From Candidatus Allocopromorpha excrementigallinarum (lineage in GTDB: Bacteria > Bacillota > Clostridia > Peptostreptococcales > Anaerovoracaceae), in NCBI GenBank assembly GCA_018714925.1, contig DVMP01000141.1:1-32291 (forward strand): a stretch of 32,291 nt of DNA, given 5' to 3'. The position numbers and the translations under genes were made by a program. The notes beneath the pieces were generated by a model that saw nothing but the letters and a program-made list of their open reading frames with translations, searched no databases and was not told the DNA's origin. Shown one piece after another: positions 1 through 9,788 of the stretch; positions within the stretch are counted from its first letter, which is position 1, and each line of letters starts with the position of its first letter.

Positions 1-15
1 TTCAAGCTTGTTCAT
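1..15 (-). CDS. 5' end of a CDS running off the window (MNKLE...)
   Basis: Minus-strand ATG at 15..13, preceded by AGGAGG (plus-strand cctcct 23-28) at about 7 nt; only 5 codons visible. Confidence 0.5.
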
Positions 16-192
16 TATGCTTCCTCCTTATAGTATTTTGGTTGTTTGTTAAAAATCAATCAGTATATAAGATACCACTCTTAATATACCGTATGAGGTT
101 GTGGTTTGCAACTTGTTTTTGTTTGTATACATTATTCATTAACAGCCCGTTCCCCTTGTGGAAACCCATTCCCAGGGCCTTGACTATTAGCT

Positions 193-1446
193 CTATCCCC
201 TGAAGTTTTTATGGAGAGGATATTTGTCCGTAAGCTCTTTGACAATGGCTCTGGCTCTGTCCATGGCCGCAGGATCCTCAGGGTTGTCTATTACGAGAGC
301 TATTGCCTCAACTGTCTTTACCACGTCCTCCTCCTTAAAGCCTCTGCTGGTCATGGCAGGTGTTCCTAGACGCAGGCCGCTTGTAACGAAAGGACTTTCG
401 GGATCGTTAGGTATGGCGTTCTTGTTGGTGGTTATATTGGCCTCGTCAAGAAGGTTCTCCGCTCTCTTTCCGGTTATGTTCTTGTTTACAAGCTTTACGA
501 GAACCAGATGGTTGTCCGTTCCGCCTGACACCAGCTCAAAGCCCTTTTCCGTAAGAGCCCTGGCCAGAGCCTGGGCATTGTTTATTACCTGCTGCTGATA
601 GTCCCTGAATTCAGGCTCCAGGGCTTCCTTGAAGCATACCGCCTTGGCGGCGATTATGTGCATGAGAGGGCCTCCCTGAGTTCCCGGGAATATGGCCTTG
701 TCTATGGCCTTGGCGTACTCCTCCCTGCAGAGAATAAGTCCGCCCCTCGGGCCTCTGAGGGTTTTGTGGGTAGTGCTTGTAACTATGTCCGCGTATTCCA
801 TTGGGTTAGGATGAAGTCCCGCGGCGACAAGCCCCGCGATATGGGCCATGTCCACCATGAGTATGGCTCCCACTTCATCGGCGATTTCCCTGAACTTATC
901 CGTCTCTATGGTTCTCGGATAGGCGGAGGCTCCGGCTACTATAAGCTTCGGCTTATGCTTGAGGGCCAGCTCTCTCACATTGTCAAAATCTATTTTTTCC
1001 GTTTCCGGGTCAAGGCCGTATGAAACGAAATTGTATGATTTTCCCGAAATATTTACCGGGGATCCGTGAGAAAGGTGTCCTCCGTTGGAAAGATCCATGC
1101 CCAGCACCGGATCTCCGTACTTAAGAACAGCCTGGTATACGGCGGTATTGGCGTTGGCTCCGCAGTGGGGCTGAACATTGGCGTGATCCGCGCCGAATAT
1201 TTTCTTGGCTCTCTCTATGGCCAGGGTTTCAACCTCGTCTACGAATTCGCAGCCTCCGTAATATCTTTTTCCCGGATAGCCTTCCGCGTACTTGTTGGTA
1301 AGGGCGCTCCCCGAGGCTTCCATAATCTCATAGTTTACAAAGTTCTCAGACGCTATCATTTCGATCTTCGTCTCCTGGCGGTTGATCTCCCGCTTTATGG
1401 CCGCGGTTATCTCCGGATCAGCTTTTTCAAGATAGTTAAAGTACAT
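193..1446 (-). CDS. glyA: Serine hydroxymethyltransferase
   Basis: 417 aa; [36 protein letters not shown] and PLP-lysine region [14 protein letters not shown] are typical of GlyA; AAGGAGAG upstream. Confidence 0.98.
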   Translation of the reverse strand: MYFNYLEKADPEITAAIKREINRQETKIEMIASENFVNYEIMEASGSALTNKYAEGYPGKRYYGGCEFVDEVETLAIERAKKIFGADHANVQPHCGANANTAVYQAVLKYGDPVLGMDLSNGGHLSHGSPVNISGKSYNFVSYGLDPETEKIDFDNVRELALKHKPKLIVAGASAYPRTIETDKFREIADEVGAILMVDMAHIAGLVAAGLHPNPMEYADIVTSTTHKTLRGPRGGLILCREEYAKAIDKAIFPGTQGGPLMHIIAAKAVCFKEALEPEFRDYQQQVINNAQALARALTEKGFELVSGGTDNHLVLVKLVNKNITGKRAENLLDEANITTNKNAIPNDPESPFVTSGLRLGTPAMTSRGFKEEDVVKTVEAIALVIDNPEDPAAMDRARAIVKELTDKYPLHKNFRG

Positions 1447-1486
1447 TTCTCTCTCCTTGTTATATAATAATTTTAACTTATGACTG

Positions 1487-3055
1487 TCAGCTTACGACAC
1501 GCTCGAGCCGTTTCAGAGCCAGGGCCATGGTCAGTCCCGGTATTACTCTGTTTCCTGTAATCTCCACTCCCAGCATCTCGTTTATCTTCTTAAGCCTGTA
1601 CTGTACGGTATTGGCGTGGATTCCCATGAATTCAGCGGTTTTGCCGCTGTTCATTCCCGCGTCCAGCACAAAGGTCTCAAGGGTTTCCAGCAGCTGTTTT
1701 CCCTTGTTTTCCCCGGCCTCCTTAAAGGGGTCGAGAAGCTCCATATAATTTTTCTTTACGAAGCCTCCCTGTATCTGTATGTTTATACAGTTGCTTACCA
1801 GAGTAAGCTCGTATTTTGTAAAAACTCTCTTGTAGGGGAAGACATTCTGCACAAAGGACCAGCTTTCGCTTATAAGCCTGTAGGCGTCTCCCGCTCCCTC
1901 TATACCGTTGAGGCCGGTAACATGAAAAACTCTCGCCTTCTTGTTTCCCTTCAGCTTATTGAAAAGCCGGACGCAGCTGTTTTTAAGATCTCTGGCGGAC
2001 TCCTCATCCTCGTATTTAAGTATCATGCCGTAGGTTTCGTCTCCTTCGGTGATCTTCATTACGTTGAGATCCTCCTCCTTCTCAAACTCGGAGAAAATCT
2101 GGCTCTCCGCCTCGAGCCCTATTCCCTTTGAGAAGAACACGCTGATTATGTCCTCGCCGCTTATTCTGGCCTCATCCTTAAGGGTGTAGGCCAGACTCTT
2201 GTTGCCTCTTATGAGGGCCTTTATAAATTCCGCCTTGGCGTCTCTTTCCGGTGTGTATTTCCACATGCCCATGGCCAGCTCTATTATTTCAGCCAGCTTG
2301 GTTATTTCTCCCGCCGTGTAGGAGTCTTCATTGTCCACTATGAACATGTAGTATTTTTCATTGTTTATGGTAACAGGGCCCCAGTATGTAAGAACTCCGT
2401 TTACGTCTATCATGGTGTAGACCCTGGAGCTGCTTTCGACGTTTCTCTCCTTGCCCAGCTTTATGGCGTCGGCTATGGTGGCCTTATGCCTCGTCTCCAC
2501 CGTCAGTATGGGATTGAAATCCTCGCTGAGTATTATAAGCTGAAAATCGTTGTTTATGGCCGCTTCACGAACCGCCGACTGAAAATTGCTGTGCTTCTCA
2601 AAGTTGAGGAGGTGGAACACCGTATTGCTGATAAGAGTGTTTCTGAAATTATCCCCGTAGAGGACCTTGTCCATAACCTCCGTAATGGCATGGGAATATC
2701 CTTCTGATTCCGGCATCAATACAAGGGGCAGCATCGTTTCCTCTGCCGCCTCTATAACCTTACCATCAATAAATTTTACTCCTCTTCCCACATAGCAGAC
2801 CACCAGAGCGGCGCATCCCCGCTCCGCGATCCTTCTCACCATGGCGCACTGCTTCGCCACGTCGTCCTTTATTCCCAGAAAGCCTGTGAGAAGTATTTCG
2901 GTGGAGTCTCCTTCATAAAGGTCAATATCACTTTCATCCCGGATATCCAGAACGGATATTGCTTTCACCTCGTTTATTAAGTTGACCTTTCCGGCAAGAA
3001 CCTTCGCGTCTTTAAAAACGTCAAGCTCCAGACAGTCTGCGACTGTAACCTTCAT
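1487..3055 (-). CDS. PucR-family transcriptional regulator (N-terminal PucR-like domain, C-terminal PucR HTH)
   Basis: N-term [23 protein letters not shown]-term [24 protein letters not shown] matches the PucR/CdaR-type C-terminal HTH; start overlaps the ftsH stop (TAATG). Confidence 0.85.
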   Translation of the reverse strand: MKVTVADCLELDVFKDAKVLAGKVNLINEVKAISVLDIRDESDIDLYEGDSTEILLTGFLGIKDDVAKQCAMVRRIAERGCAALVVCYVGRGVKFIDGKVIEAAEETMLPLVLMPESEGYSHAITEVMDKVLYGDNFRNTLISNTVFHLLNFEKHSNFQSAVREAAINNDFQLIILSEDFNPILTVETRHKATIADAIKLGKERNVESSSRVYTMIDVNGVLTYWGPVTINNEKYYMFIVDNEDSYTAGEITKLAEIIELAMGMWKYTPERDAKAEFIKALIRGNKSLAYTLKDEARISGEDIISVFFSKGIGLEAESQIFSEFEKEEDLNVMKITEGDETYGMILKYEDEESARDLKNSCVRLFNKLKGNKKARVFHVTGLNGIEGAGDAYRLISESWSFVQNVFPYKRVFTKYELTLVSNCINIQIQGGFVKKNYMELLDPFKEAGENKGKQLLETLETFVLDAGMNSGKTAEFMGIHANTVQYRLKKINEMLGVEITGNRVIPGLTMALALKRLERVVS

Positions 3056-5322
3056 TACTCTCCGCTCTCCTTCTTCTTATCTTCTTCCGTTTCTCCCTTG
3101 TCCTCCTCCTGATCATCATCATCGTTGAGGTAGTCGGTATCGTATACAGCCAGCTCCTCTTCCGTAGGCATATCGTCGTCGTCATCGTCAAAGTAAGGGT
3201 CTCTTACCTCATCATCGTCAGCGGGATCTATATACCCGTCGTCCTCCTTCCCTGCCGAGAGGTCCTCCGGATTAACAGGCTTCGCCGTCTTTGTCACGTC
3301 GTCGTATGTCATGACAGTGGTCTTAAGCCTTTTCTTATTTCCTTTTTTGTTCTCCTCGTCAGCAGCCGCAAGGGCTCCCTCAAGCTGTCTCTGTCTTTCC
3401 AGCTCGGCTTCCCTCTTTCTTATTTTTCTCGCTTCGGCAGCTTCCTTCTTGTCCTTTTCCTTTTTCTTCTCCATTTCCTCCTTGAGATCCTCAGCCAGCT
3501 CATCAGGAGTCTTTTCCTTATTGTAAAGCTGCTCGAACTGCTTGTTGTCGAGGGTTTCAATCTTGAGAAGGCCTTCAGCCACCAGCTTCAGCTCCTCAAG
3601 ATGCTCTGTCAGTATTTCTCTCGCAGCCCGGAAGGCTTCCTCTATAATCGCTTTTACCTCTTCGTCTATTTCCGAAGCCGTTTCTTCTGAGTAATTCTTC
3701 CTTGTGGAGAAATCCTTTCCAAGGAACACCTCATCGGAGGAGCTGTAGTTTACAGGTCCCAGCTTCTCGCTGAATCCGTACTTGGTTACCATATCCTTGG
3801 CGATTTCCGTGGCTCTCATTATATCGTTGCTGGCTCCGGTGCTTATATCGTCAAGAGTGAGCATTTCCGCCACACGGCCTCCCAGAAGATGGATTATCTG
3901 CTCCCTCATGGTTTCCCTTGTTCCGTAATACTTATCCTCCTTAGGAAGGATCATTGTAAAGCCGCCGGCCCTTCCTCTAGGAATAATCGTAACCTGATGA
4001 ACGGGGTCCGTCTTAGGAAGCACATGGGCGACCACAGCGTGTCCCGCTTCATGGTAGGCTGTCAGCTTTCTTTCCTCTTCGCTTATTACCCTGCTCTTTT
4101 TCTCAGGTCCCGCTATTACCTTGGTTATGGCCTCCTCAATTTCCTCCATCCTTATTTTCATGCCGTTTCTTCTGGCTGCCAGAAGAGCGGCTTCATTTAA
4201 CATGTTCTCTATGTCTGCCGGAGTAAAGCCCGGAGTCCTTCTCGCCAGAACCTTAGGGTCCACGCTCTTGTCCAGAGGCTTGTTTCTGGAATGTATTCTG
4301 AATATCTCCTCTCTTCCCACTATGTCCGGTATGCCTATGACTATCTGCCTGTCAAATCTTCCCGGTCTGAGAAGGGCAGGGTCGAGAACGTCAGGTCTGT
4401 TGGTGGCCGCCAGGATGATTATTCCCGTGTTTTCCGCGAAGCCGTCCATCTCAACAAGAAGCTGATTAAGGGTCTGCTCCCTTTCATCGTGGCCGCCGCC
4501 AAGGCCCGCGCCTCTCTTTCTTCCCACGGCGTCTATCTCATCTATGAACACTATACATGGAGCGTTTTTCTTGGCCTGATCAAAAAGGTCTCTTACTCTT
4601 GAAGCTCCCACGCCCACAAACATCTCCACAAAGTCGGAGCCGCTTATGGTGAAAAAGGGAACTCCCGCCTCTCCCGCGGTGGCTCTGGATATATAGGTCT
4701 TACCTGTTCCCGGAGGGCCCACCAGAAGTATGCCCTTAGGTATCCTGGCTCCCAGATTGTTGTACTTGGCAGGATGCTTGAGAAAGTCAACGATTTCCTC
4801 CAGCTCTTCCTTTTCCTCCTTAAGACCGGCCACATCCTTGAAGGTGATCTTTTTAAGATCTCCGTCCTTCTGAAGACGCGCCTTGCTCTTGCCGAAGGAC
4901 ATGGCCTTGCCGCCTCCGCCGCTCTGGTTCATTATCATTATGAAGAACACTACCATTATGCCTATCATCAGGAGAGTAGGCAGCAGACTCAGCCATATGG
5001 ACTGGGTCTCAGGCTCGTCGCTTTCAAGATCCAGGGTGCCTTCGTTTACCTGAGGCATAATGTACTGTTCGTAGATATATGACAGGTCCACAGTGCTGTT
5101 TACGTATGAGTACACTGTTTCTCCCGAGTTAAGCTTTGCCGTCAGCTTTGTGTCCGTTACGTTTATGTCCTCTACCTCGTTTTCCTGCAGATGCTTTATC
5201 ATGGTAGAGGTTTTTATCTCCGTCTCATCCTCAGGAGCGTCGCTGTTGTAAAACCACACCATAGCCAGGACAAGTCCGAATATTATCACATATATCCAAA
5301 TATTTCTTGTAACCCTTTTCAA
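3055..5322 (-). CDS. ftsH: ATP-dependent zinc metalloprotease FtsH with long acidic C-terminal tail
   Basis: Walker A GPPGTGKT, Walker [16 protein letters not shown] region, zinc motif HEAGH; the supplied ORF extends to 5373, but AGGAGG at 5337-5332 sits 9 nt before a TTG at 5322-5320, a better start. Confidence 0.95.
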   Translation of the reverse strand: MKRVTRNIWIYVIIFGLVLAMVWFYNSDAPEDETEIKTSTMIKHLQENEVEDINVTDTKLTAKLNSGETVYSYVNSTVDLSYIYEQYIMPQVNEGTLDLESDEPETQSIWLSLLPTLLMIGIMVVFFIMIMNQSGGGGKAMSFGKSKARLQKDGDLKKITFKDVAGLKEEKEELEEIVDFLKHPAKYNNLGARIPKGILLVGPPGTGKTYISRATAGEAGVPFFTISGSDFVEMFVGVGASRVRDLFDQAKKNAPCIVFIDEIDAVGRKRGAGLGGGHDEREQTLNQLLVEMDGFAENTGIIILAATNRPDVLDPALLRPGRFDRQIVIGIPDIVGREEIFRIHSRNKPLDKSVDPKVLARRTPGFTPADIENMLNEAALLAARRNGMKIRMEEIEEAITKVIAGPEKKSRVISEEERKLTAYHEAGHAVVAHVLPKTDPVHQVTIIPRGRAGGFTMILPKEDKYYGTRETMREQIIHLLGGRVAEMLTLDDISTGASNDIMRATEIAKDMVTKYGFSEKLGPVNYSSSDEVFLGKDFSTRKNYSEETASEIDEEVKAIIEEAFRAAREILTEHLEELKLVAEGLLKIETLDNKQFEQLYNKEKTPDELAEDLKEEMEKKKEKDKKEAAEARKIRKREAELERQRQLEGALAAADEENKKGNKKRLKTTVMTYDDVTKTAKPVNPEDLSAGKEDDGYIDPADDDEVRDPYFDDDDDDMPTEEELAVYDTDYLNDDDDQEEDKGETEEDKKKESGE

Positions 5323-5389
5323 GCTTTCTTTCCTCCTGCGCCTTTCAGCGCCCTTAATTTTTGTTAAATTCAAACAAATTAGCTATGTA

Positions 5390-5418
5390 ATTTTAGCACT
5401 AAACCCAAGTTTTTTCAA
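5390..5418 (-). promoter_or_regulatory. Sigma-A-type promoter for ftsH
   Basis: Minus strand TTGAAA - 17 bp - TAAAAT with extended TGC just before the -10. Confidence 0.65.
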
Positions 5419-5447
5419 TAGCGGCGAAAGTTTTTTTTAAAGGCATT

Positions 5448-6878
5448 TCACATAACCTTCACCGTTATGACTCTTTCCGTATTCCCGTCTATTCCGTAGA
5501 CTTCGGCAAATCTTTCCTTTTCCTCCCACAGCATCCACAGGATCTCACTTCCCAGGGCCACCAGAGGGATGGCGTTTCTTTCGAAGGAGGGTATTTTCAT
5601 GTCTATCATCAGCTTTTTTATCTTCCTTCTGCCCGATGAAAGGATAATATAATCTCCCTCTTCTCTGTGTCTGAGTGCTATGGCCTCAATAAGCTTTTGA
5701 GGCTTTTCCCCGGGCCCGCGGCTGTCACGGCTTCTCATCAGCTTATCCAGGTCAAAGGCCACTTCCCTTGCAGGCTTCCCTCCGCCGGCCTTTTCCTCCT
5801 TTTTCCTTCTGTATTCCGCCGCCGCTGTTACCTCAATGGTCAGGCCCGTTCTTTCCTTTTCATTTTTATCTCTGTCCGATGAAAACCTTACCTGCCCAGA
5901 GGCTGCCGTCATCCTGTATCCGTGGGGGAACTCCACGGTTCTGGTTCCCCGGCTCTTTTCTATAACCTTATCGGCGGCCGTAAGCCGCTCCCAGGTTATA
6001 TCTTCAGCAAGTCCCGCCTCCTCAAGGGCTTTTATCATCACTCTTCGGCGAAGAGCCTCAGGCAGCTCCCCAAGTCCCTCTCTGTCCAGAATCACCGGGC
6101 TTCCCTTTCCGTCTCCGCCTCTTTTTAAACTCATATAGGCCTTTTCCGCCTCTTCCCACATGTATTCTCTGTCGGCAGCGGCTATTTTTCCCAGGCGTAT
6201 GAGCCCCTCCTTTATATTGGCGTTGTATTCCCTCTGAAGAAGAGGTATAAGCTCCAGGCGTATTTTGTTTCTGGCATATATGGCTTCACTGTTGGTATGG
6301 TCCATGACGGGATCCAGTCTGTAGTAACGGCAGTATCCTTCTATTTCCTCTCTTCCTACGTCGAGAAGAGGGCGTATAACGTCAAAGCCTCTTTCCTTTC
6401 TCCTGTAGTCCATTCCTCTGAGTCCGTCTGTCCCCGTTCCCCTTATGAGCCTGAAGAGTATGGTCTCCGCCTGATCGTCGGCATTGTGAGCCACCGCGAT
6501 TTTTACGGATTCGCTGTCTCCCGTCTTCACGGCTGTTTCAAAGAAGGCGTCGTATCTGGCTTTTCTTCCCGCTTCCTCGCTTGTCATTGACAGCTCCTCC
6601 GCCATTTTCAGACAGTCGGCGGTATAAACGGCGCATTCCACGCCTCTTTCCCGGCACAGCCGCTCCACATATGCCTGATCCCGCTCCGCTTCTCCCGGCC
6701 GCAGCTTGTGGTTCACATGAACAGGGTGAAGGGTAAGCCCCAGCTCCTGCCTGAGGCTCAGCAGCACGTGAAAAAGGCATACCGAGTCAGGTCCTCCGGA
6801 AAGACCTATTACGATATGCTGGTTTTTTTCAATGAGATTATGCTTTTTTATAGTTTCCCGTACCTTTTCAATAACCAT
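5448..6878 (-). CDS. tilS: tRNA(Ile)-lysidine synthetase
   Basis: PP-loop IGLSGGPDSVCLFHVL; AVAHNADDQAETILFRLIRGTGTDGLRGM; RNKIRLELIPLL. Confidence 0.95.
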   Translation of the reverse strand: MVIEKVRETIKKHNLIEKNQHIVIGLSGGPDSVCLFHVLLSLRQELGLTLHPVHVNHKLRPGEAERDQAYVERLCRERGVECAVYTADCLKMAEELSMTSEEAGRKARYDAFFETAVKTGDSESVKIAVAHNADDQAETILFRLIRGTGTDGLRGMDYRRKERGFDVIRPLLDVGREEIEGYCRYYRLDPVMDHTNSEAIYARNKIRLELIPLLQREYNANIKEGLIRLGKIAAADREYMWEEAEKAYMSLKRGGDGKGSPVILDREGLGELPEALRRRVMIKALEEAGLAEDITWERLTAADKVIEKSRGTRTVEFPHGYRMTAASGQVRFSSDRDKNEKERTGLTIEVTAAAEYRRKKEEKAGGGKPAREVAFDLDKLMRSRDSRGPGEKPQKLIEAIALRHREEGDYIILSSGRRKIKKLMIDMKIPSFERNAIPLVALGSEILWMLWEEKERFAEVYGIDGNTERVITVKVM

Positions 6879-6884
6879 GGAATT

Positions 6885-6890
6885 ATTATA
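6885..6890 (-). promoter_or_regulatory. Extended -10 (TGG TATAAT) immediately upstream of tilS
   Basis: Minus strand ...CCCTATGGTATAATAATTCCATGG; -10 ends 6 nt before the tilS ATG; no good -35. Confidence 0.45.
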
Positions 6891-6908
6891 CCATAGGGAA
6901 CCTTTCTT

Positions 6909-6938
6909 AAAAAGCCGTCTTTTGCGTGAAGGGACGGC
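6909..6938 (-). terminator. Intrinsic terminator after spoIIE
   Basis: Minus strand GCCGTC-CCTTCACGCAAAA-GACGGC followed by TTTTTAAG; abuts the spoIIE stop codon (6941-6939). Confidence 0.75.
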
Positions 6939-8792
6939 CTACAGTATTTTCGCCGCCAGAACTGTGAGATCGTCTCTCTCCCTTCCTATATATGAGTCTG
7001 AGGCCCTGTTGATAATAAGGTCGCACATTGTCTTAGGGTCCTCGGATCTTACCGCTGCCGCCGTCTCCTTTACGGCGGACAGTCCCTTTCCGTCGCCTCC
7101 GTCGCTTACTCCGTCGGACATCATTATCAGCCAGTCGCCTTTTTTTAGAGATACTTCCACGTATTTTATTTTAAGGCCGTTGACTATTCCCAGGGGCACC
7201 GCCGAGAGCCTCACCTCCTCCACAGCGCTTTTTCGCCTTATGAGAGTAGGCGCGGCGCCTGTTTTATAAAACTTCGCTCTTGCGGCTTTTCTGTCGGCTA
7301 TTACAAGGTCCACAGTGGCAAAGGAATCTTCGTTTTCCTTCATGAGCATCACTTCGTTTATCATTTTAAGAATAAGCTCAACCCCGGCCCCTTCCTTTAA
7401 GAGAGACAGAACAGTCCTCGTAACAAGGAGGCTTTCCGCCGCCGCCTTCTTTCCCTTTCCCATTCCGTCGCTTATTATCATGGCTGTCCGGCCGTCTCCT
7501 ATATCCTGCCAGCCGCAGCAGTCGCCGTTTATGCTGCCCGCGGCGGCGCACTGAGAGCAGCCGATGCGCATGGTTATTTTCCCCTCGCCCTCCCGGGCCT
7601 TTTCCGCCGGGAATCTCCTCATTTTATATCGCGCCTTTTCTATAATCTGCTCCGTTACAGCCAGCTGCGTGGCGATAACCGACCGGCTGTCCATATATGT
7701 GCCGTAAAGCTCCGCCAGGGCTCCTACATTCTTTTCGCTTTCCTTCAGGGCATCCTCCGCCGCCTTTTTCTCTCTGTAAGCCTTTTCTCCTTCATTTTCG
7801 GAAAGGCTCCACATCAGCTTTCTCAAGGAAGAGGAAAGCTTCCAGTTAACCGCCAGAAACACAGCGGCTCCCAGAAGGAGGCAGTAATTGTCAACTCCCA
7901 GAATCACGCCGCTTTCAGCGCTCCCTAAAGCCGCGCACGATACTGCGAATATAACAGTCATGAATACCCTTCCGTATCTTCGTCCAAGGGAAGCCGCCGT
8001 TCCGCCAATGAGGAGAGTTATAAGAAAACCCCACTGCTCATTTCCCAGAAGGGCCGCGGCGGCTCCGGAGGATACAATAACCGCCAGACATTTCCCCTGG
8101 CTTCCATAGGTCAGTGCCCAGAGAGCCGCGAATATAATAAAGGGCCAAATGAGAAAATCAAAACCCGCTCCCTTTATGACCACAGGGCACAGGGCTCCGA
8201 GAGATATAAGGGACAGGTTGTCCTCAGCCCCGCTGCCGTCTTCATTTTTTCTCTCCAGGGCCGCCTGCAGCCGGTCAAATGCCATTACCGCTCCAAATAC
8301 CACGGCCCCCTGAAAAATAAGATCCCAGGGAGATATTTTGTAGGCAGTGGAGCTTATGAGTCTGTACATGCTGACGCATATTACGTCCGCGGCCGCGGCG
8401 CACAGGGCCCGCTGCCACATTTCCAGCTTCACGCCTCTCACAGATGAAAAAATCAGGCCGCACAGACACACCGCGGCCAGATCTCCCCATATGTCGTAGC
8501 CTCTTCCCCCAAAGGGCAGTATTGCCGCCGCTGCCGGCAGCACAAGATATATGTTAAAGGCGCTCCTTGACACCATGTATGATATCAATGCCGCCGCTCC
8601 CGGAAAGCATTCGCCCATAAAGGGAGCGCGGCTTATAAGGAAGGTCGTTACAACCAGTAATATTCCCCGGGCTATCCTTGCTCTCGCTGCGCTGAAGGTC
8701 CCGGCTTTTCCCGCTCTGTCCGTATGTTCCATAAAAATCTCCAATCCCGATACAGGATGATTATACAGCCTGTCCTTATCGTTTTTTGTCAT
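6939..8792 (-). CDS. spoIIE: Stage II sporulation protein E-like: polytopic membrane domain plus PP2C-type phosphatase
   Basis: Hydrophobic N-terminal half; phosphatase motifs AMIISDGMGKGKKA, WLIMMSDGVSDGG, RERDDLTVLAAKI; adjacent to tilS as in Bacillus. Confidence 0.88.
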   Translation of the reverse strand: MTKNDKDRLYNHPVSGLEIFMEHTDRAGKAGTFSAARARIARGILLVVTTFLISRAPFMGECFPGAAALISYMVSRSAFNIYLVLPAAAAILPFGGRGYDIWGDLAAVCLCGLIFSSVRGVKLEMWQRALCAAAADVICVSMYRLISSTAYKISPWDLIFQGAVVFGAVMAFDRLQAALERKNEDGSGAEDNLSLISLGALCPVVIKGAGFDFLIWPFIIFAALWALTYGSQGKCLAVIVSSGAAAALLGNEQWGFLITLLIGGTAASLGRRYGRVFMTVIFAVSCAALGSAESGVILGVDNYCLLLGAAVFLAVNWKLSSSLRKLMWSLSENEGEKAYREKKAAEDALKESEKNVGALAELYGTYMDSRSVIATQLAVTEQIIEKARYKMRRFPAEKAREGEGKITMRIGCSQCAAAGSINGDCCGWQDIGDGRTAMIISDGMGKGKKAAAESLLVTRTVLSLLKEGAGVELILKMINEVMLMKENEDSFATVDLVIADRKAARAKFYKTGAAPTLIRRKSAVEEVRLSAVPLGIVNGLKIKYVEVSLKKGDWLIMMSDGVSDGGDGKGLSAVKETAAAVRSEDPKTMCDLIINRASDSYIGRERDDLTVLAAKIL

Positions 8793-8845
8793 AATTCCTG
8801 CGGGAAGAAAAATTTTTCATGGATTTTCACAGGTACGCCGGATTT

Positions 8846-9694
8846 CTACTTTATTCCGTAAAACCTCATGGCGTTTTCCTTTGTGGCGGCTGCTGCCTCC
8901 TCAAGGGTTATACCCTTTATTTCCGCCACCTTTCGCGCGGTGTACTCAACCATTGGCGGAGTGTTTCTCTTGCCGCGGAAGGGCTCGGGAGTAAGGAAGG
9001 GGGAGTCGGTTTCCACCAGAAGAAATGACAGAGGAATCTCCTCTACCACTGACACTGTCTTTCTGTTGTTCTTATAGGTAACGGGACCGGCTATGGAAAG
9101 AGTTGCTCCCAGCTTTACGTACTGAGCTCCCAGCTCCCTGCTTCCCGAAAAGCAGTGGAGAAGGACTCTGGCATCCTCGCAGGCGCCGTCGCCTCCTCTT
9201 GTAAAGCCTTCCGGATCGGGACGTCTCGGAAACCAGCTTTTTCTCTCCTGAGAAAAGGCTCCTTCTTCCTTCAGTATGTCCATAACCTCCTGGTCCGCTT
9301 CCCTTGAGTGGATGACTATGGGCATTTTAAGCTCATTGGCCAGCTGTATCTGACGTCTGAACCAGTACCTCTGAGTATCTCTCGGCGAGTGATCGTAGTG
9401 AAAGTCAAGGCCTATTTCCCCTATGGCCACGACCTTGCTCCTTCGGGCTATTCCCTTTATGAGAGCCAGCTGCATGTCATCCATGTCCTTTGTGTCGTGG
9501 GGATGGCAGCCGGCGGCCGCGTAGCACCATGGATATCTTGAGGCATGTTCCGCCGCCAGCCGGGAGCTTTCCGTATCAAAGCCTATGTCCGTTACATAGT
9601 CGACGGCCGAAGCCTCTATGGCTTCGGCTACGGCTTCCCTGGCCGCCGGAGTCATGTCTCCGTTGTTTATGTGAGCATGTGAATCAAAAAACAT
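8846..9694 (-). CDS. tatD: TatD-family metal-dependent hydrolase
   Basis: MFFDSHAHINN, AIGEIGLDFHYDHSPRDTQRYWFRRQIQLA, MPIVIHSREA, LLHCFSGS, LLVETDSPFLTPEPFRGKRNTP. Confidence 0.94.
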   Translation of the reverse strand: MFFDSHAHINNGDMTPAAREAVAEAIEASAVDYVTDIGFDTESSRLAAEHASRYPWCYAAAGCHPHDTKDMDDMQLALIKGIARRSKVVAIGEIGLDFHYDHSPRDTQRYWFRRQIQLANELKMPIVIHSREADQEVMDILKEEGAFSQERKSWFPRRPDPEGFTRGGDGACEDARVLLHCFSGSRELGAQYVKLGATLSIAGPVTYKNNRKTVSVVEEIPLSFLLVETDSPFLTPEPFRGKRNTPPMVEYTARKVAEIKGITLEEAAAATKENAMRFYGIK

Positions 9695-9721
9695 GATATG
9701 TCTCTATCTCCTTTCCTTATA

Positions 9722-9760
9722 AAAATTATGCCGCGCGGTCATGTAAACTGCGCGGCGGTT
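9722..9760 (-). terminator. Probable intrinsic terminator after metG
   Basis: Minus strand GCCGCGC-AGTTTACATGACC-GCGCGGC followed by ATAATTTTTAT. Confidence 0.6.
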
Positions 9761-9788
9761 TTCTTCCTGTTCTCTTTTATGCTTCCCA

